The notes under the pieces are model-generated. The model was not told the DNA's origin and did no database searches. It saw nothing but the letters and a program-made list of their open reading frames with translations. A stretch of 34,443 nucleotides of DNA from an uncultured Eubacteriales bacterium (lineage in GTDB: Bacteria; Bacillota; Clostridia; Oscillospirales; Oscillospiraceae). Location of the stretch: assembly GCA_900547315.1 (NCBI GenBank), contig URGI01000012.1:1-34443 (forward strand). The letters run 5' to 3'. Position numbers and translations under genes: made by a program. Within the stretch, counting starts at the first letter, position 1, and each line of letters opens with the position of its first letter. Shown here one piece after another: positions 25,928-33,128 of the stretch.

Positions 25928-25956
25928 TTTACAGATCGGCCTCCTGATGATATTTT
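25928..25956 (+). promoter_or_regulatory. Candidate promoter of the reductase cassette
   Basis: TTTACA (25928-25933), 17-nt spacer, TATTTT (25951-25956). This is a non-ideal sigma-A promoter, as expected if an activator is needed. Predicted leader is about 44 nt to the ATG at 26007, which has a strong AGGAGG. Confidence 0.55.
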
Positions 25957-26006
25957 TTTAACAGCAAGCAGTACAAAACAAAAAAGCGAAATTTCAGGAG
26001 GTAAAC

Positions 26007-27944
26007 ATGAAATACGAAAAGCTTTTTGAAAAAGGTAAGATCGGCAAGCTCACGCTGAAGAACCGCATAGTCATGACACCGATGGGCACCGGTTTTGCCG
26101 CAGCATCCGGCGAAGCATCCGAGGAGATCACCAAGTTCTACGAGGAACGCGCAAAGGGCGGCGTCGGCCTCATCATCTGCGAGGTGTGCCGTGTCGATGA
26201 GCTGTCCGGCATTGCTCAGCCCTGCCAGCTCCGCGCGACCGACATGAACGTCATCCCGAGCTTCACCCGTATGGTCGACAGGATCCACGCATACGACACA
26301 AAGGTATTCATGCAGCTGCACCATCCCGGCAACGAGGCCTTCCCCATCACGCTGCACGGTAATCCCGTCATCGGCCCGTCTCCCGTGATGTGCAAGACCA
26401 TCGGCGTTGTTCCGAAGGAAATGACCACCGCCGAGGTCGAGGCCATGGTGAAGAACTATGTCAAGGCCGCAGTCATCGCAAAGACTGCCGGCTTCGACGG
26501 CGTTGAGATTCACGCGGCGCACGGCTACCTCGTCAACCAGTTCATGAGCCCGCACACCAACCACCGCACCGATAAGTACGGCGGAGACTTCTTCAACAGG
26601 ATGCGCTTCATTTCCGAGATCATCATCAGCATCCGCTTTGCCTGCGGCGCCGACTTCCCCATTTCCGTGCGTATGAACGGCACCGACTTCTGGGATGATG
26701 GCAACGATGAGAAGGAATGCCAGCACATCGCCCGCTATCTCGAGTCCCTCGGCGTTGCATCCCTCAATATCTCCAGCGGCTCCTATGAGTCCGGCTGGTC
26801 GATTATCGAGCCCTACCCCTATCAGGAAGGCTGGAAGAAGCATCTTGCAAAGGGCATCAAGGAATGCGTACATATCCCCGTCATCGCCGTCAATACCGTC
26901 AAGCACCCGGCACACGCTGAGGCTATGCTTGAAGAGGGCGTGTCCGACTTCGTCGGCGTCGCGCGCGGCAACCTCTGCGATCCGGAATTCGGCAACAAGG
27001 CAAAGCGCGGCGACGATGCTCGTGTGCGCAAGTGCATCGGCTGCATGAACTGCTTCAAGCAGGCAGGTCTCGGCCGCGCGATAGAGTGCGCAGTCAACCC
27101 CGTGCTCGGCCGCGAGACCTATCGCGGAGACGACAAGCTCACAAAGAACGGCGACGGCAGGACCGTTGCAGTCATCGGCGCAGGCCCCTCCGGTCTGCAG
27201 GCTGCCATTACTCTTGCAAAGCGCGGCTTCAAGGTCGTTGTGTTTGAAAAGTCCGACCGCATCGGCGGCAACATGAACCTCGCCGCTGTTCCTCCCTGCA
27301 AGGGTCTTATCGGTGAGTTCATCGAGACTCTCGGTATTGAGGCTGCCGACCTCGGCATTGATATCCGTCTCAACACTCCCGGCACCGTCGAGGCTGCAAA
27401 GGCAGTCGGCGCGGTCGGCGTGGTCATCGCGGCAGGCGGCATCGATATAATCCCGCAGGTCGACGGCATTGACAAGGCATACACCTACAGACAGGTCCTC
27501 AAGAACGAGGTCGAGCTCAAGGGCAAGAAGATCGCCGTTATCGGCGGTGGCCTCACCGGTCTTGAGACCGCGGAATACCTCAGTGATTTTGACAATGAGG
27601 TCTCCGTTATAGAGATGGCTCCCGCTGTCGGCACCGCAATGTACCGCAGTGTTACCGACGCAGTTGTCGGCCACATCACCAAGAACGGCGGCCATATAAT
27701 GACCGGCACGATGTTCAAGGCCGTCGGCGACGGATTCGTCACTCTCAACAGCCTTGCGACCGGTTATGATACCCACGCTCCCTTTGACGCATGTGTTATC
27801 GCAATGGGCGTAAAGCCCAACGATGCGATCGTGGCCGAGTTTGAAGCCGCATTTGATAAGGTCGCAGTTGTCGGCGATACAGTCGAGCCCGGCAACATCG
27901 CAGATGCGACCCACTCCGGTCTCAACAAAGCGTTCGTATTTTAA
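26007..27944 (+). CDS. Old-Yellow-Enzyme/BaiCD-like NADH:flavin and Fe-S oxidoreductase
   Basis: A 645-residue ene-reductase of the 2,4-dienoyl-CoA reductase/BaiCD/BaiH/daidzein reductase family. Residues 1-340 form the FMN barrel: LKNRIVMTPMGTG, QLHHPGN, EIHAAHGYLVNQFMSP with Y174 at the likely proton-donor site, and TDKYGG. C343, C346, C349 and C361 form the 4Fe-4S site. Two Rossmann folds follow: GAGPSG at 391-396 (FAD) and GGGLTG at 513-518 (NAD(P)H). The active-site loop of E. coli dienoyl-CoA reductase that has a GWHEAR motif instead reads SYESGWSIIEPYPY, as in the BaiCD/enoate-reductase branch, so fatty acid degradation is unlikely. AGGAGG precedes the ATG. It is the first gene of the cassette, with two SDRs following. 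Confidence 0.93.
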   Translation: MKYEKLFEKGKIGKLTLKNRIVMTPMGTGFAAASGEASEEITKFYEERAKGGVGLIICEVCRVDELSGIAQPCQLRATDMNVIPSFTRMVDRIHAYDTKVFMQLHHPGNEAFPITLHGNPVIGPSPVMCKTIGVVPKEMTTAEVEAMVKNYVKAAVIAKTAGFDGVEIHAAHGYLVNQFMSPHTNHRTDKYGGDFFNRMRFISEIIISIRFACGADFPISVRMNGTDFWDDGNDEKECQHIARYLESLGVASLNISSGSYESGWSIIEPYPYQEGWKKHLAKGIKECVHIPVIAVNTVKHPAHAEAMLEEGVSDFVGVARGNLCDPEFGNKAKRGDDARVRKCIGCMNCFKQAGLGRAIECAVNPVLGRETYRGDDKLTKNGDGRTVAVIGAGPSGLQAAITLAKRGFKVVVFEKSDRIGGNMNLAAVPPCKGLIGEFIETLGIEAADLGIDIRLNTPGTVEAAKAVGAVGVVIAAGGIDIIPQVDGIDKAYTYRQVLKNEVELKGKKIAVIGGGLTGLETAEYLSDFDNEVSVIEMAPAVGTAMYRSVTDAVVGHITKNGGHIMTGTMFKAVGDGFVTLNSLATGYDTHAPFDACVIAMGVKPNDAIVAEFEAAFDKVAVVGDTVEPGNIADATHSGLNKAFVF

Positions 27945-27974
27945 GTGCTGGTGCAGCAGGAAAGGAGTATCACA

Positions 27975-28811
27975 ATGAAAGAATTCAAGGATAAAGTCAT
28001 AGTTGTCACCGGCGGTGCGCGCGGCATAGGCAAGGCCATTGCCGTCGAAGGCGCAAAGCGCGGCATGAACGTCGTCCTCAACGACATAGACCCTCTGGTC
28101 TGCGAGACCGCGAAAGAGATCGAAGCAATGGGCGTGAAGTGTGTCGCCCAGAACGCCGATATCTCCATCTACGAGAACATCGAAGCTCTTCTCAAGCTCA
28201 CTCTTGATACTTTCGGCCATGTCGACATTCTCGTCAACAACGCCGGCTGCGCCGTTTCCGGTGCGATCTGGAAGCTGCCCAAGCGCGATATCGACTGGAT
28301 AACCGAGCTCAACTTCCTCAGCCATCTCTACGGCATGAAGATATTCCTGCCGCAGATGATCGCCCAGGGCACTCCCTGCGAGATCGTCAACGTCGAATCC
28401 ACCGCCGGTCTTATGACCTCCGGCAAGGCAACGATGTACCACGCGACGAAGGCCGCCGGTGTTGCGACCTCCGAGAGCGTATACATCGCGATGAAAGAGA
28501 ACAACTACCCCATCAATGTCCACTGCCTCGTTCCCGCGTATGTCAAGACCACCATCCACCTTGCCGACCTGCACCGCCCCGAGCGCTTTGCCATCAACGA
28601 CGATCCTTACTATACCAGCGAGGAGTACAAGGCCGGTCAGCTCCGCGGTACGCGCGGCGTCATGAGCGGCATCCCCGATTGGTATGTCGGCGAGTGCGTC
28701 TTCACCGCCATTGAGGATGAGAAGTTCTATATCTTCACTCACCCCGAGTCTCAGGTCGTTGCACAGCCGCGCGTCCAGCGCCTTGCATCCGGCATCAATC
28801 CCAAGACCTGA
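27975..28811 (+). CDS. Short-chain dehydrogenase/reductase, first of two
   Basis: A 278-residue classical SDR that interconverts an alcohol and a ketone. The nucleotide motif TGGARGIG is at 12-19, with D37 after the second strand (favours NAD(H)). NNAG is near 88-91. The catalytic set is N113, S142, Y155 and K159 (YHATK). After the active site it has HRPERFAINDDPYY, also found in the next gene. The frame is open further upstream, but the ATG at 27975 has AAAGGAG 8 nt before it and gives the family start. It lies 30 nt after the flavin reductase. Likely reduces the ketone produced by that enzyme, or oxidises an alcohol before it; the substrate is unknown. Confidence 0.92.
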   Translation: MKEFKDKVIVVTGGARGIGKAIAVEGAKRGMNVVLNDIDPLVCETAKEIEAMGVKCVAQNADISIYENIEALLKLTLDTFGHVDILVNNAGCAVSGAIWKLPKRDIDWITELNFLSHLYGMKIFLPQMIAQGTPCEIVNVESTAGLMTSGKATMYHATKAAGVATSESVYIAMKENNYPINVHCLVPAYVKTTIHLADLHRPERFAINDDPYYTSEEYKAGQLRGTRGVMSGIPDWYVGECVFTAIEDEKFYIFTHPESQVVAQPRVQRLASGINPKT

Positions 28812-28824
28812 TCGTACAGCATAA

Positions 28825-28856
28825 ATCAAAGTGCCGCGTAAAAGCGGCACTTTGAT
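28825..28856 (+). other. Intercistronic stem-loop between the two SDR genes
   Basis: A perfect 13-bp stem (28825-28837 with 28844-28856) and a 6-nt loop lies 14 nt after the first SDR stop. It has no T-run on the plus strand, so it is more likely an mRNA processing or stability element, or a weak attenuator, than a full terminator. Confidence 0.6.
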
Positions 28857-28893
28857 AAAACATGAAATTCATATTCAGAAAGGCGGTAAATCT

Positions 28894-29754
28894 ATGTTCA
28901 CAAACTACGAAAATGCTAAAGTAGTCATCACCGGCGGCGCCAACGGCATCGGCAAGACCCTCGCTCTCGGCTTTGCCAAGCGCGGTTCCGATGTTGCGAT
29001 AATAGACATCCACGGCGATGAGGCCGAAGCCGTCGCAACAGAGATACGCGGCATGGGCCGTAAGTCCTTCGCAATGCAGGCTGACGTTTCCGTCCTTGAC
29101 GAGTGCAAAGCGATCCTTGATAAGACGATGGCCGAGTTCGGCCGCTGCGACGTGCTCGTAAATAACGCGGGCGTCTCCGCGCTCTCCGATGTTGAGCATA
29201 TCCCGGAGAAAGACATACGCTGGGTCTACGAGACCAACGTATACTCGCACTGGTTTATGATGCAGAACTTTCTCCCGCAGATGCGCAGCCAGAAATCACA
29301 CTGCCAGATAATCAACGTCTGCTCCATAGCCGGCCTCATTTCCATGAACGGCGCTCCCGCGTATTTCAGCTCCAAGCATGCCGCGGTCGCACTCTCCGAG
29401 TGCGTGTATAAGCAGCTCAAGGCAGACAAGGCCGATATAGACGTGTCCATCTTCTGCCCCGGCTATATAAACACCGAGATGCACCTGACCGACCACCATC
29501 GTCCCGAGCGCTTCGCCATCCATGACGATGAGCCGTATTACCACACCGAGGAGTACGCAAAGTTTGTCGCGTTCAACAAGTATCTGCTTGAAAACGGCGC
29601 TGATGTAAATGTGGCTGTGGAGACGATCTTCAAAGCACTTGAGAAGGAGCAGTTCTATATTCTCGATACGCCGAAGTATGAGCGCCTGCTCTGCGAGCAG
29701 GGCGTCTTTGAAGCGGAGAAGGTTCGCCCTGTCGACTTTTATACGCTGAACTGA
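28894..29754 (+). CDS. Short-chain dehydrogenase/reductase, second of two
   Basis: A 286-residue classical SDR. TGGANGIG is at 13-20, with D38 at the end of the second strand (NAD(H) preference). The catalytic residues are S144, Y157 and K161 (YFSSK). It shares HRPERFAIHDDEPYY and the tyrosine-rich substrate region with the first SDR, so the two are probably an old duplication. Overall identity is moderate, so they may act on different positions or with opposite stereochemistry. ATG 28894 with AAGGCGG upstream is chosen over an earlier open frame that runs through the stem-loop. Confidence 0.92.
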   Translation: MFTNYENAKVVITGGANGIGKTLALGFAKRGSDVAIIDIHGDEAEAVATEIRGMGRKSFAMQADVSVLDECKAILDKTMAEFGRCDVLVNNAGVSALSDVEHIPEKDIRWVYETNVYSHWFMMQNFLPQMRSQKSHCQIINVCSIAGLISMNGAPAYFSSKHAAVALSECVYKQLKADKADIDVSIFCPGYINTEMHLTDHHRPERFAIHDDEPYYHTEEYAKFVAFNKYLLENGADVNVAVETIFKALEKEQFYILDTPKYERLLCEQGVFEAEKVRPVDFYTLN

Positions 29755-29790
29755 ATATCAAAATCTGAATAAACACGAGGAGAATTTACA

Positions 29791-30318
29791 ATGGAAGAAA
29801 AAATCGGCAAGAAATTTTTGCTCTATTTCCGCCTCGCGCTTCTCTGCTGGATCCTCATTGCAAACGCGATCCTGCACATCATCGGTTTTTCCTACGGCTG
29901 GCTGATCTTCATCAGCAACATCATGCTCTTCACCCTTGAGGGCGATGTCAAGGAACGTTTCCTCACCGTTGAGATAGGAGGCCTTGTCGGGCTCGTGCTC
30001 ACTGTGCTCGCAATGCTCGCCATCTCCGCCCTGACACCGATCGTCGGCGACCTCTTCGGCCTGCTTATCCCGCTCGCCGCGGTTCTCGCGCTGCTCATCC
30101 TCGGCCACCCCTATGCCCCCAAGGTGCTCAACAATGTCGGCTTTGCCTATCTTACCTGCGCCTGCATAGATACCGCTTCATTCGCAAGCAACATCGGGCT
30201 GTTCATTCTCGTTTTTGTCGTCGGCTCGCTGGTGTTCAACGGCGTATGCGTCCTGCTCATGAAGCCGATGAAGGCGCTCGCCGTCAAGAGTGTGACAAAA
30301 GCCGCAAGCAACGCATAA
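29791..30318 (+). CDS. Small integral membrane protein, function unknown
   Basis: A 175-residue protein with five or six hydrophobic segments: about 12-32, 33-48, 62-84, 88-106, 118-136 and 138-158. The N-terminus is charged and the C-terminus basic. I do not recognise the family with confidence. Its place at the end of the reductase cassette, 36 nt after the second SDR and just before a strong terminator, suggests uptake or export of the cassette substrate, or a membrane partner. GAGGAG lies 8 nt before the ATG. Confidence 0.82.
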   Translation: MEEKIGKKFLLYFRLALLCWILIANAILHIIGFSYGWLIFISNIMLFTLEGDVKERFLTVEIGGLVGLVLTVLAMLAISALTPIVGDLFGLLIPLAAVLALLILGHPYAPKVLNNVGFAYLTCACIDTASFASNIGLFILVFVVGSLVFNGVCVLLMKPMKALAVKSVTKAASNA

Positions 30319-30345
30319 AGCAAATTTCACAGCATTGTTATATTT

Positions 30346-30388
30346 CGTAACAGGCAGCCGTCGCAAGCGGCTGCCTGTTACGTTTTGG
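30346..30388 (+). terminator. Strong terminator of the reductase cassette
   Basis: CGTAACAGGCAGCCG (30346-30360) pairs perfectly over 15 bp with 30368-30382, with a 7-nt loop, followed by TTTTGGGG. It lies 28 nt after the membrane protein gene and ends the rightward cassette. Confidence 0.85.
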
Positions 30389-30418
30389 GGATAAATCAAG
30401 TTTGCATGGCTTGCAGTT

Positions 30419-30634
30419 TCATGCTCTATTCAGCTCCTCCGTCAGCCTCCGCACGATCTGCTCATGCGCGGCTTTATCCTTTGCCATCTCATCCTCCGTA
30501 AGAGCTTCATCGCGCATGCGCTCTGCCTCACGCGCCCAAACTTCAAATCCCGGCTTGGACATCTTGCCTTTGCTCACGCGGGCAAAGTATTTTTTATTGA
30601 TTTGATAGACGCAAAACCTTTTATAAGTCCTCAC
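30419..30634 (-). CDS. Small charged protein or gene remnant, unknown
   Basis: A 71-codon frame with a GTG start and no clear ribosome site; an internal ATG (MSKPGFEV) is an alternative. The product is highly charged, ending in the helical DKAAHEQIVRRLTEELN tail. That tail has a close but truncated relative at 24201-24283, so it is or was real coding sequence. It lies in the 455-nt stretch between the reductase cassette and the conjugative element. The rest of that stretch (30635-30773) is AT-rich and shows no gene, no convincing promoter and no recognisable attachment site. Confidence 0.45.
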   Translation of the reverse strand: MRTYKRFCVYQINKKYFARVSKGKMSKPGFEVWAREAERMRDEALTEDEMAKDKAAHEQIVRRLTEELNRA

Positions 30635-30773
30635 AAATGTTTATAAACCAATGTGAAAATGGCTTAAAATCAAGGTTTTCCGCATATCTTCATTTTTCTT
30701 GTCATATCTCCGCATAAGGTGTTTTTGTAAGACCGGGCACCATTTTAGCACCACAGAATATAAGGAGGACGAC

Positions 30774-31136
30774 ATGAAAAACGAACTTTTGACTAAGGGT
30801 ATTATACTTCCGTCCGGCGAAATCGGCAAGAATAAGATAAACCTTGTCGCCGGGGCAATCACGCAGCCGTTCGCGGAAATGGTATGGGTAACGACAGGCG
30901 GCGACATGGAAACAATCAACCGCCTTACCAACGTACTTGTAACCATGAACAACCCCACCGACCGGGGCAAGCTGTTCAAAATCATCAAACTGCTTTATGG
31001 GCTAATGGGCTTGCCTTTTTCAGAGGAAGCCGAGCCTATGGACGCAGACCCCGACGTTTTGGAATACTTCATCTTTTCTTTCATGGCAGACTTTGGAGAA
31101 GTCATGCAAGAACTGATAGCAGAAGAAATGAAATAG
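30774..31136 (+). CDS. Conserved-looking conjugative element protein, function unknown
   Basis: A 120-residue soluble protein with GEIGKNKINLVAGAITQPFAEMVW near the start and an acidic helical end. The frame is open further upstream, but ATG 30774 has AAGGAGGAC 6-10 nt before it. I have no firm family name. It precedes the DUF6017, DUF5348, PcfB and VirD4 genes on the same strand, so I take it as the first visible gene of the element. A terminator-like hairpin follows directly. Confidence 0.75.
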   Translation: MKNELLTKGIILPSGEIGKNKINLVAGAITQPFAEMVWVTTGGDMETINRLTNVLVTMNNPTDRGKLFKIIKLLYGLMGLPFSEEAEPMDADPDVLEYFIFSFMADFGEVMQELIAEEMK

Positions 31137-31146
31137 CGACCCGCAC

Positions 31147-31197
31147 AGCGGCGTTTCTCACTCTCTCACTGGGAGAACAGGAACGCCGCTATTTTTA
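31147..31197 (+). terminator. Hairpin terminator after the 120-residue gene
   Basis: AGCGGCGTT (31147-31155) pairs with AACGCCGCT (31182-31190), with further TTCTC/GAGAA pairing inside, followed by ATTTTTATG. It starts 10 nt after the stop codon. It probably limits read-through into the DUF6017 gene. Confidence 0.7.
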
Positions 31198-31206
31198 TGC
31201 CCTCAT

Positions 31207-31318
31207 GTTACGCAGTAGGGGCAAAAAAAGCCTTGATTTATCGGGCTTACAGAACGCAAAACAGAGGAAGCAAGGAAAAGATACCTTACCCCTCAAAATC
31301 CGCGTTCTACTGCGCAAC
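31207..31318. repeat. Widely spaced 12-bp inverted repeat upstream of the DUF6017 gene
   Basis: GTTACGCAGTAG (31207-31218) and CTACTGCGCAAC (31307-31318) are inverted copies with one mismatch, 88 nt apart, flanking a purine-rich stretch. The 210-nt gap holds no gene. The pair may be a binding site for a replication or transfer protein, or an RNA fold in the leader. Confidence 0.4.
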
Positions 31319-31346
31319 AAATCTAAAGCAAAGGAGTGATGAAGCT

Positions 31347-32312
31347 ATGGCAGTTTTCCGTGTGGAACGCAACACAGGCTACACCGTAATGAGCAACCAC
31401 CACTTACGCAACAAGGAGCTTTCCTTAAAGGCAAAGGGGCTGTTATCTCAAATGCTGTCCCTGCCGGAGGATTGGGACTATACCCTTGCAGGGCTGTCCT
31501 ACATCAACCGGGAAAGTATCGACGCTATCCGTACCGCCGTTTGGGAGCTTGAAAAAGCCGGATATATCACAAGGCGGCAGGGACGCGACGAGAAAGGCAA
31601 AATGACCGCAATCGAGTACACCATTTACGAACAGCCGCAGCCGCCGGAATTGGATTGCCCGGTATTGGAAAATCCAACAGCGGATAACCCGACAACGGAA
31701 AATCCGACGTCGGAAAATCCAATGCAATTAAATAAAGATATATCAAGAACTAACTTACAAAAAAAAGAAAAATCAAATACGGATTTATCAAGTACCCATT
31801 CCATTCCTATCCATTCCCTAAATCCCTTGCCTTATGGCGAGGACGAAGCGGCACAGCCGCCGGAACGGAAAGGAACGGAAAGGAACGACGCTTACAGAGT
31901 GTATGAGGAAATCATCAAGGACAATATCGAGTATAACATTCTCTTGCAGGATATGAAGTTTGACCATGACCGTCTGAATGAGATTGTTGACATTATCCTT
32001 GAAACGGTCTGTACGTCAAGAAAGAAAATCCGTATTGCAGGGGACGATTACCCCGCCGAGCTTGTGAAGTCAAAGTTTATGAAGCTGGACAGCGAACATA
32101 TCCGCTTTGTCCTTGACTGTATGCAGGAGAACACCACGAAAATCCGCAATATCAAGCAGTACCTAAAGGCGGTTCTTTTCAATGCCCCGTCTACCATTGA
32201 CAGCTATTATACTTCCCTTGTCGCTCACGACATGGCAAGCGGCGCATTATCCGGCAAGCCTAAATACGGCGACCCGGACTACTACACCTACAACGAGGGC
32301 GAAAGCCTGTAA
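31347..32312 (+). CDS. Helix-turn-helix/DUF6017 protein of conjugative elements (replication initiator-like)
   Basis: A 321-residue protein. The N-terminal winged-helix region (VERNTGYTVMSNHHLRNKELSLKAKGLL to about residue 95) resembles the DnaD/RepA-N-type initiator domain. A linker follows with NPT/ENP repeats (NPTADNPTTENPTSENP). The C-terminal DUF6017 domain spans about 180-300 (YEEIIKDNIEYNIL, KSKFMKLDSEHIRFVLD, IKQYLKAVLFNAP). Such proteins are typical just upstream of transfer genes, and a role in element replication is inferred. The frame is open upstream, but ATG 31347 follows AAAGGAG by 10 nt and gives the family start MAVFRVERNTGYT. Confidence 0.88.
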   Translation: MAVFRVERNTGYTVMSNHHLRNKELSLKAKGLLSQMLSLPEDWDYTLAGLSYINRESIDAIRTAVWELEKAGYITRRQGRDEKGKMTAIEYTIYEQPQPPELDCPVLENPTADNPTTENPTSENPMQLNKDISRTNLQKKEKSNTDLSSTHSIPIHSLNPLPYGEDEAAQPPERKGTERNDAYRVYEEIIKDNIEYNILLQDMKFDHDRLNEIVDIILETVCTSRKKIRIAGDDYPAELVKSKFMKLDSEHIRFVLDCMQENTTKIRNIKQYLKAVLFNAPSTIDSYYTSLVAHDMASGALSGKPKYGDPDYYTYNEGESL

Positions 32313-32335
32313 ACGAAAAAAGGAGGATTTACCAC

Positions 32336-32554
32336 ATGGCACAGAAAACAGGAGCTTTAATTTTTGACGAAACCGCTGACCGCTACGATATTCGCTTTGA
32401 TATTGCCGACTATTACGGCGGCTTGCATTGCGGCGAGTGCATGGACGTATTCACAGGCGGCAAATGGAAGCCGACCCGGATTGAGTACGGCGACAACTGG
32501 TATCTTGTAGGTATTCGCGCCGAGGACTTGAACGGGCTGCGGGTGCGGATTTAA
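32336..32554 (+). CDS. DUF5348 family protein
   Basis: A 72-residue small protein with LIFDETADRYDIRFD, YYGGLHCGECMDV and the end WKPTRIEYGDNWYLVG, as in DUF5348 proteins of Firmicute conjugative elements. Its function is not known; the small beta-rich fold suggests a protein- or DNA-binding accessory. Strong AAAGGAGG lies upstream of the ATG, and it is 23 nt after the DUF6017 gene. Confidence 0.88.
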   Translation: MAQKTGALIFDETADRYDIRFDIADYYGGLHCGECMDVFTGGKWKPTRIEYGDNWYLVGIRAEDLNGLRVRI

Positions 32555-32556
32555 CG

Positions 32557-32586
32557 GGGCGGCGTGAAGAACGGACGCCCTTTTTT
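32557..32586 (+). terminator. Weak hairpin with T-run after the DUF5348 gene
   Basis: GGGCG near 32557 pairs with CGCCC at 32576-32580, followed by six T. A second possible pairing is GGCGTGAA (32561-32568) with TTCACGCC (32585-32592). A partial attenuator inside the transfer operon is possible. Confidence 0.4.
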
Positions 32587-32651
32587 CACGCCCAAAAGCG
32601 GCGTACCACCCTAACACTATCATTACTACCGGGAAAGGAGGACGGTAAACA

Positions 32652-33128
32652 TTGCAGGACGAAATCAACGAAAAAGTGGTTGCGCTCTCGGTCAAGGGAG
32701 CAAAGCTGACCGCTGAAATGCTGCAAAAGGCAATCAAAGCCATGCTTGCACAGGCAAAAAAGCAGCAGGAAAAACAGCCCCACGGGAAGCAGACCCTAAA
32801 GCAGCTTGCGAAGCAGAACGCGGGGCTATCCAACATTGAGATAACCGAGGGCAATATCAAAGCCTTTGAGCAGACGGCAAAAAAATACGGTATCGACTTT
32901 GCCCTAAAGAAAGACAGCACCGAAACGCCGCCCCGTTATCTTGTATTTTTCAAGGGGCGGGACGCGGACGCTCTGACCGCAGCTTTTAAGGAGTTTTCCG
33001 CAAAGAAGCTGACACAGGAGCAAAAGCCCTCTATCCGAAAGGCACTTGCCACATTCCGGGAAGCAGCAAAGCAGCTTAACGCGAACCGTCAAAAGACAAA
33101 ATACAAGGACAGGGAGGTATCGCTATGA
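32652..33128 (+). CDS. PcfB-like protein (DUF3801)
   Basis: A 158-residue PcfB family protein, which works with the coupling protein and relaxase in conjugative transfer. The N-terminus reads QDEINEKVVALSVKGAKLTAEMLQ, followed by a glutamine- and lysine-rich helix, then GIDFALKKD, PPRYLVFFKGRDADALTAAFKE and a basic end. The start is TTG at 32652, with AAAGGAGG about 9 nt upstream; no ATG or GTG fits. The stop overlaps the VirD4-type gene start (ATGA), so the two are coupled. Confidence 0.9.
   Translation: MQDEINEKVVALSVKGAKLTAEMLQKAIKAMLAQAKKQQEKQPHGKQTLKQLAKQNAGLSNIEITEGNIKAFEQTAKKYGIDFALKKDSTETPPRYLVFFKGRDADALTAAFKEFSAKKLTQEQKPSIRKALATFREAAKQLNANRQKTKYKDREVSL

Noticed and set aside
25929..28850. 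A 973-codon open frame on the minus strand opposite the reductase and first SDR genes
   Set aside because: It is antisense to two genes with complete family motifs, and its predicted protein shows no recognisable family and a composition typical of a codon-bias shadow. It also crosses the shared promoter region.
26007..30318. A bile-acid 7-alpha-dehydroxylation (bai) operon
   Set aside because: The reductase resembles BaiCD/BaiH, but there is no CoA ligase, 7-dehydratase, CoA transferase or BaiG transporter. Only the general reductase-plus-SDR logic is supported.
31700..31800. Tandem NPT/ENP repeats in the DUF6017 protein as a functional repeat array
   Set aside because: Only a few irregular copies in a low-complexity linker, which is common in this protein type.
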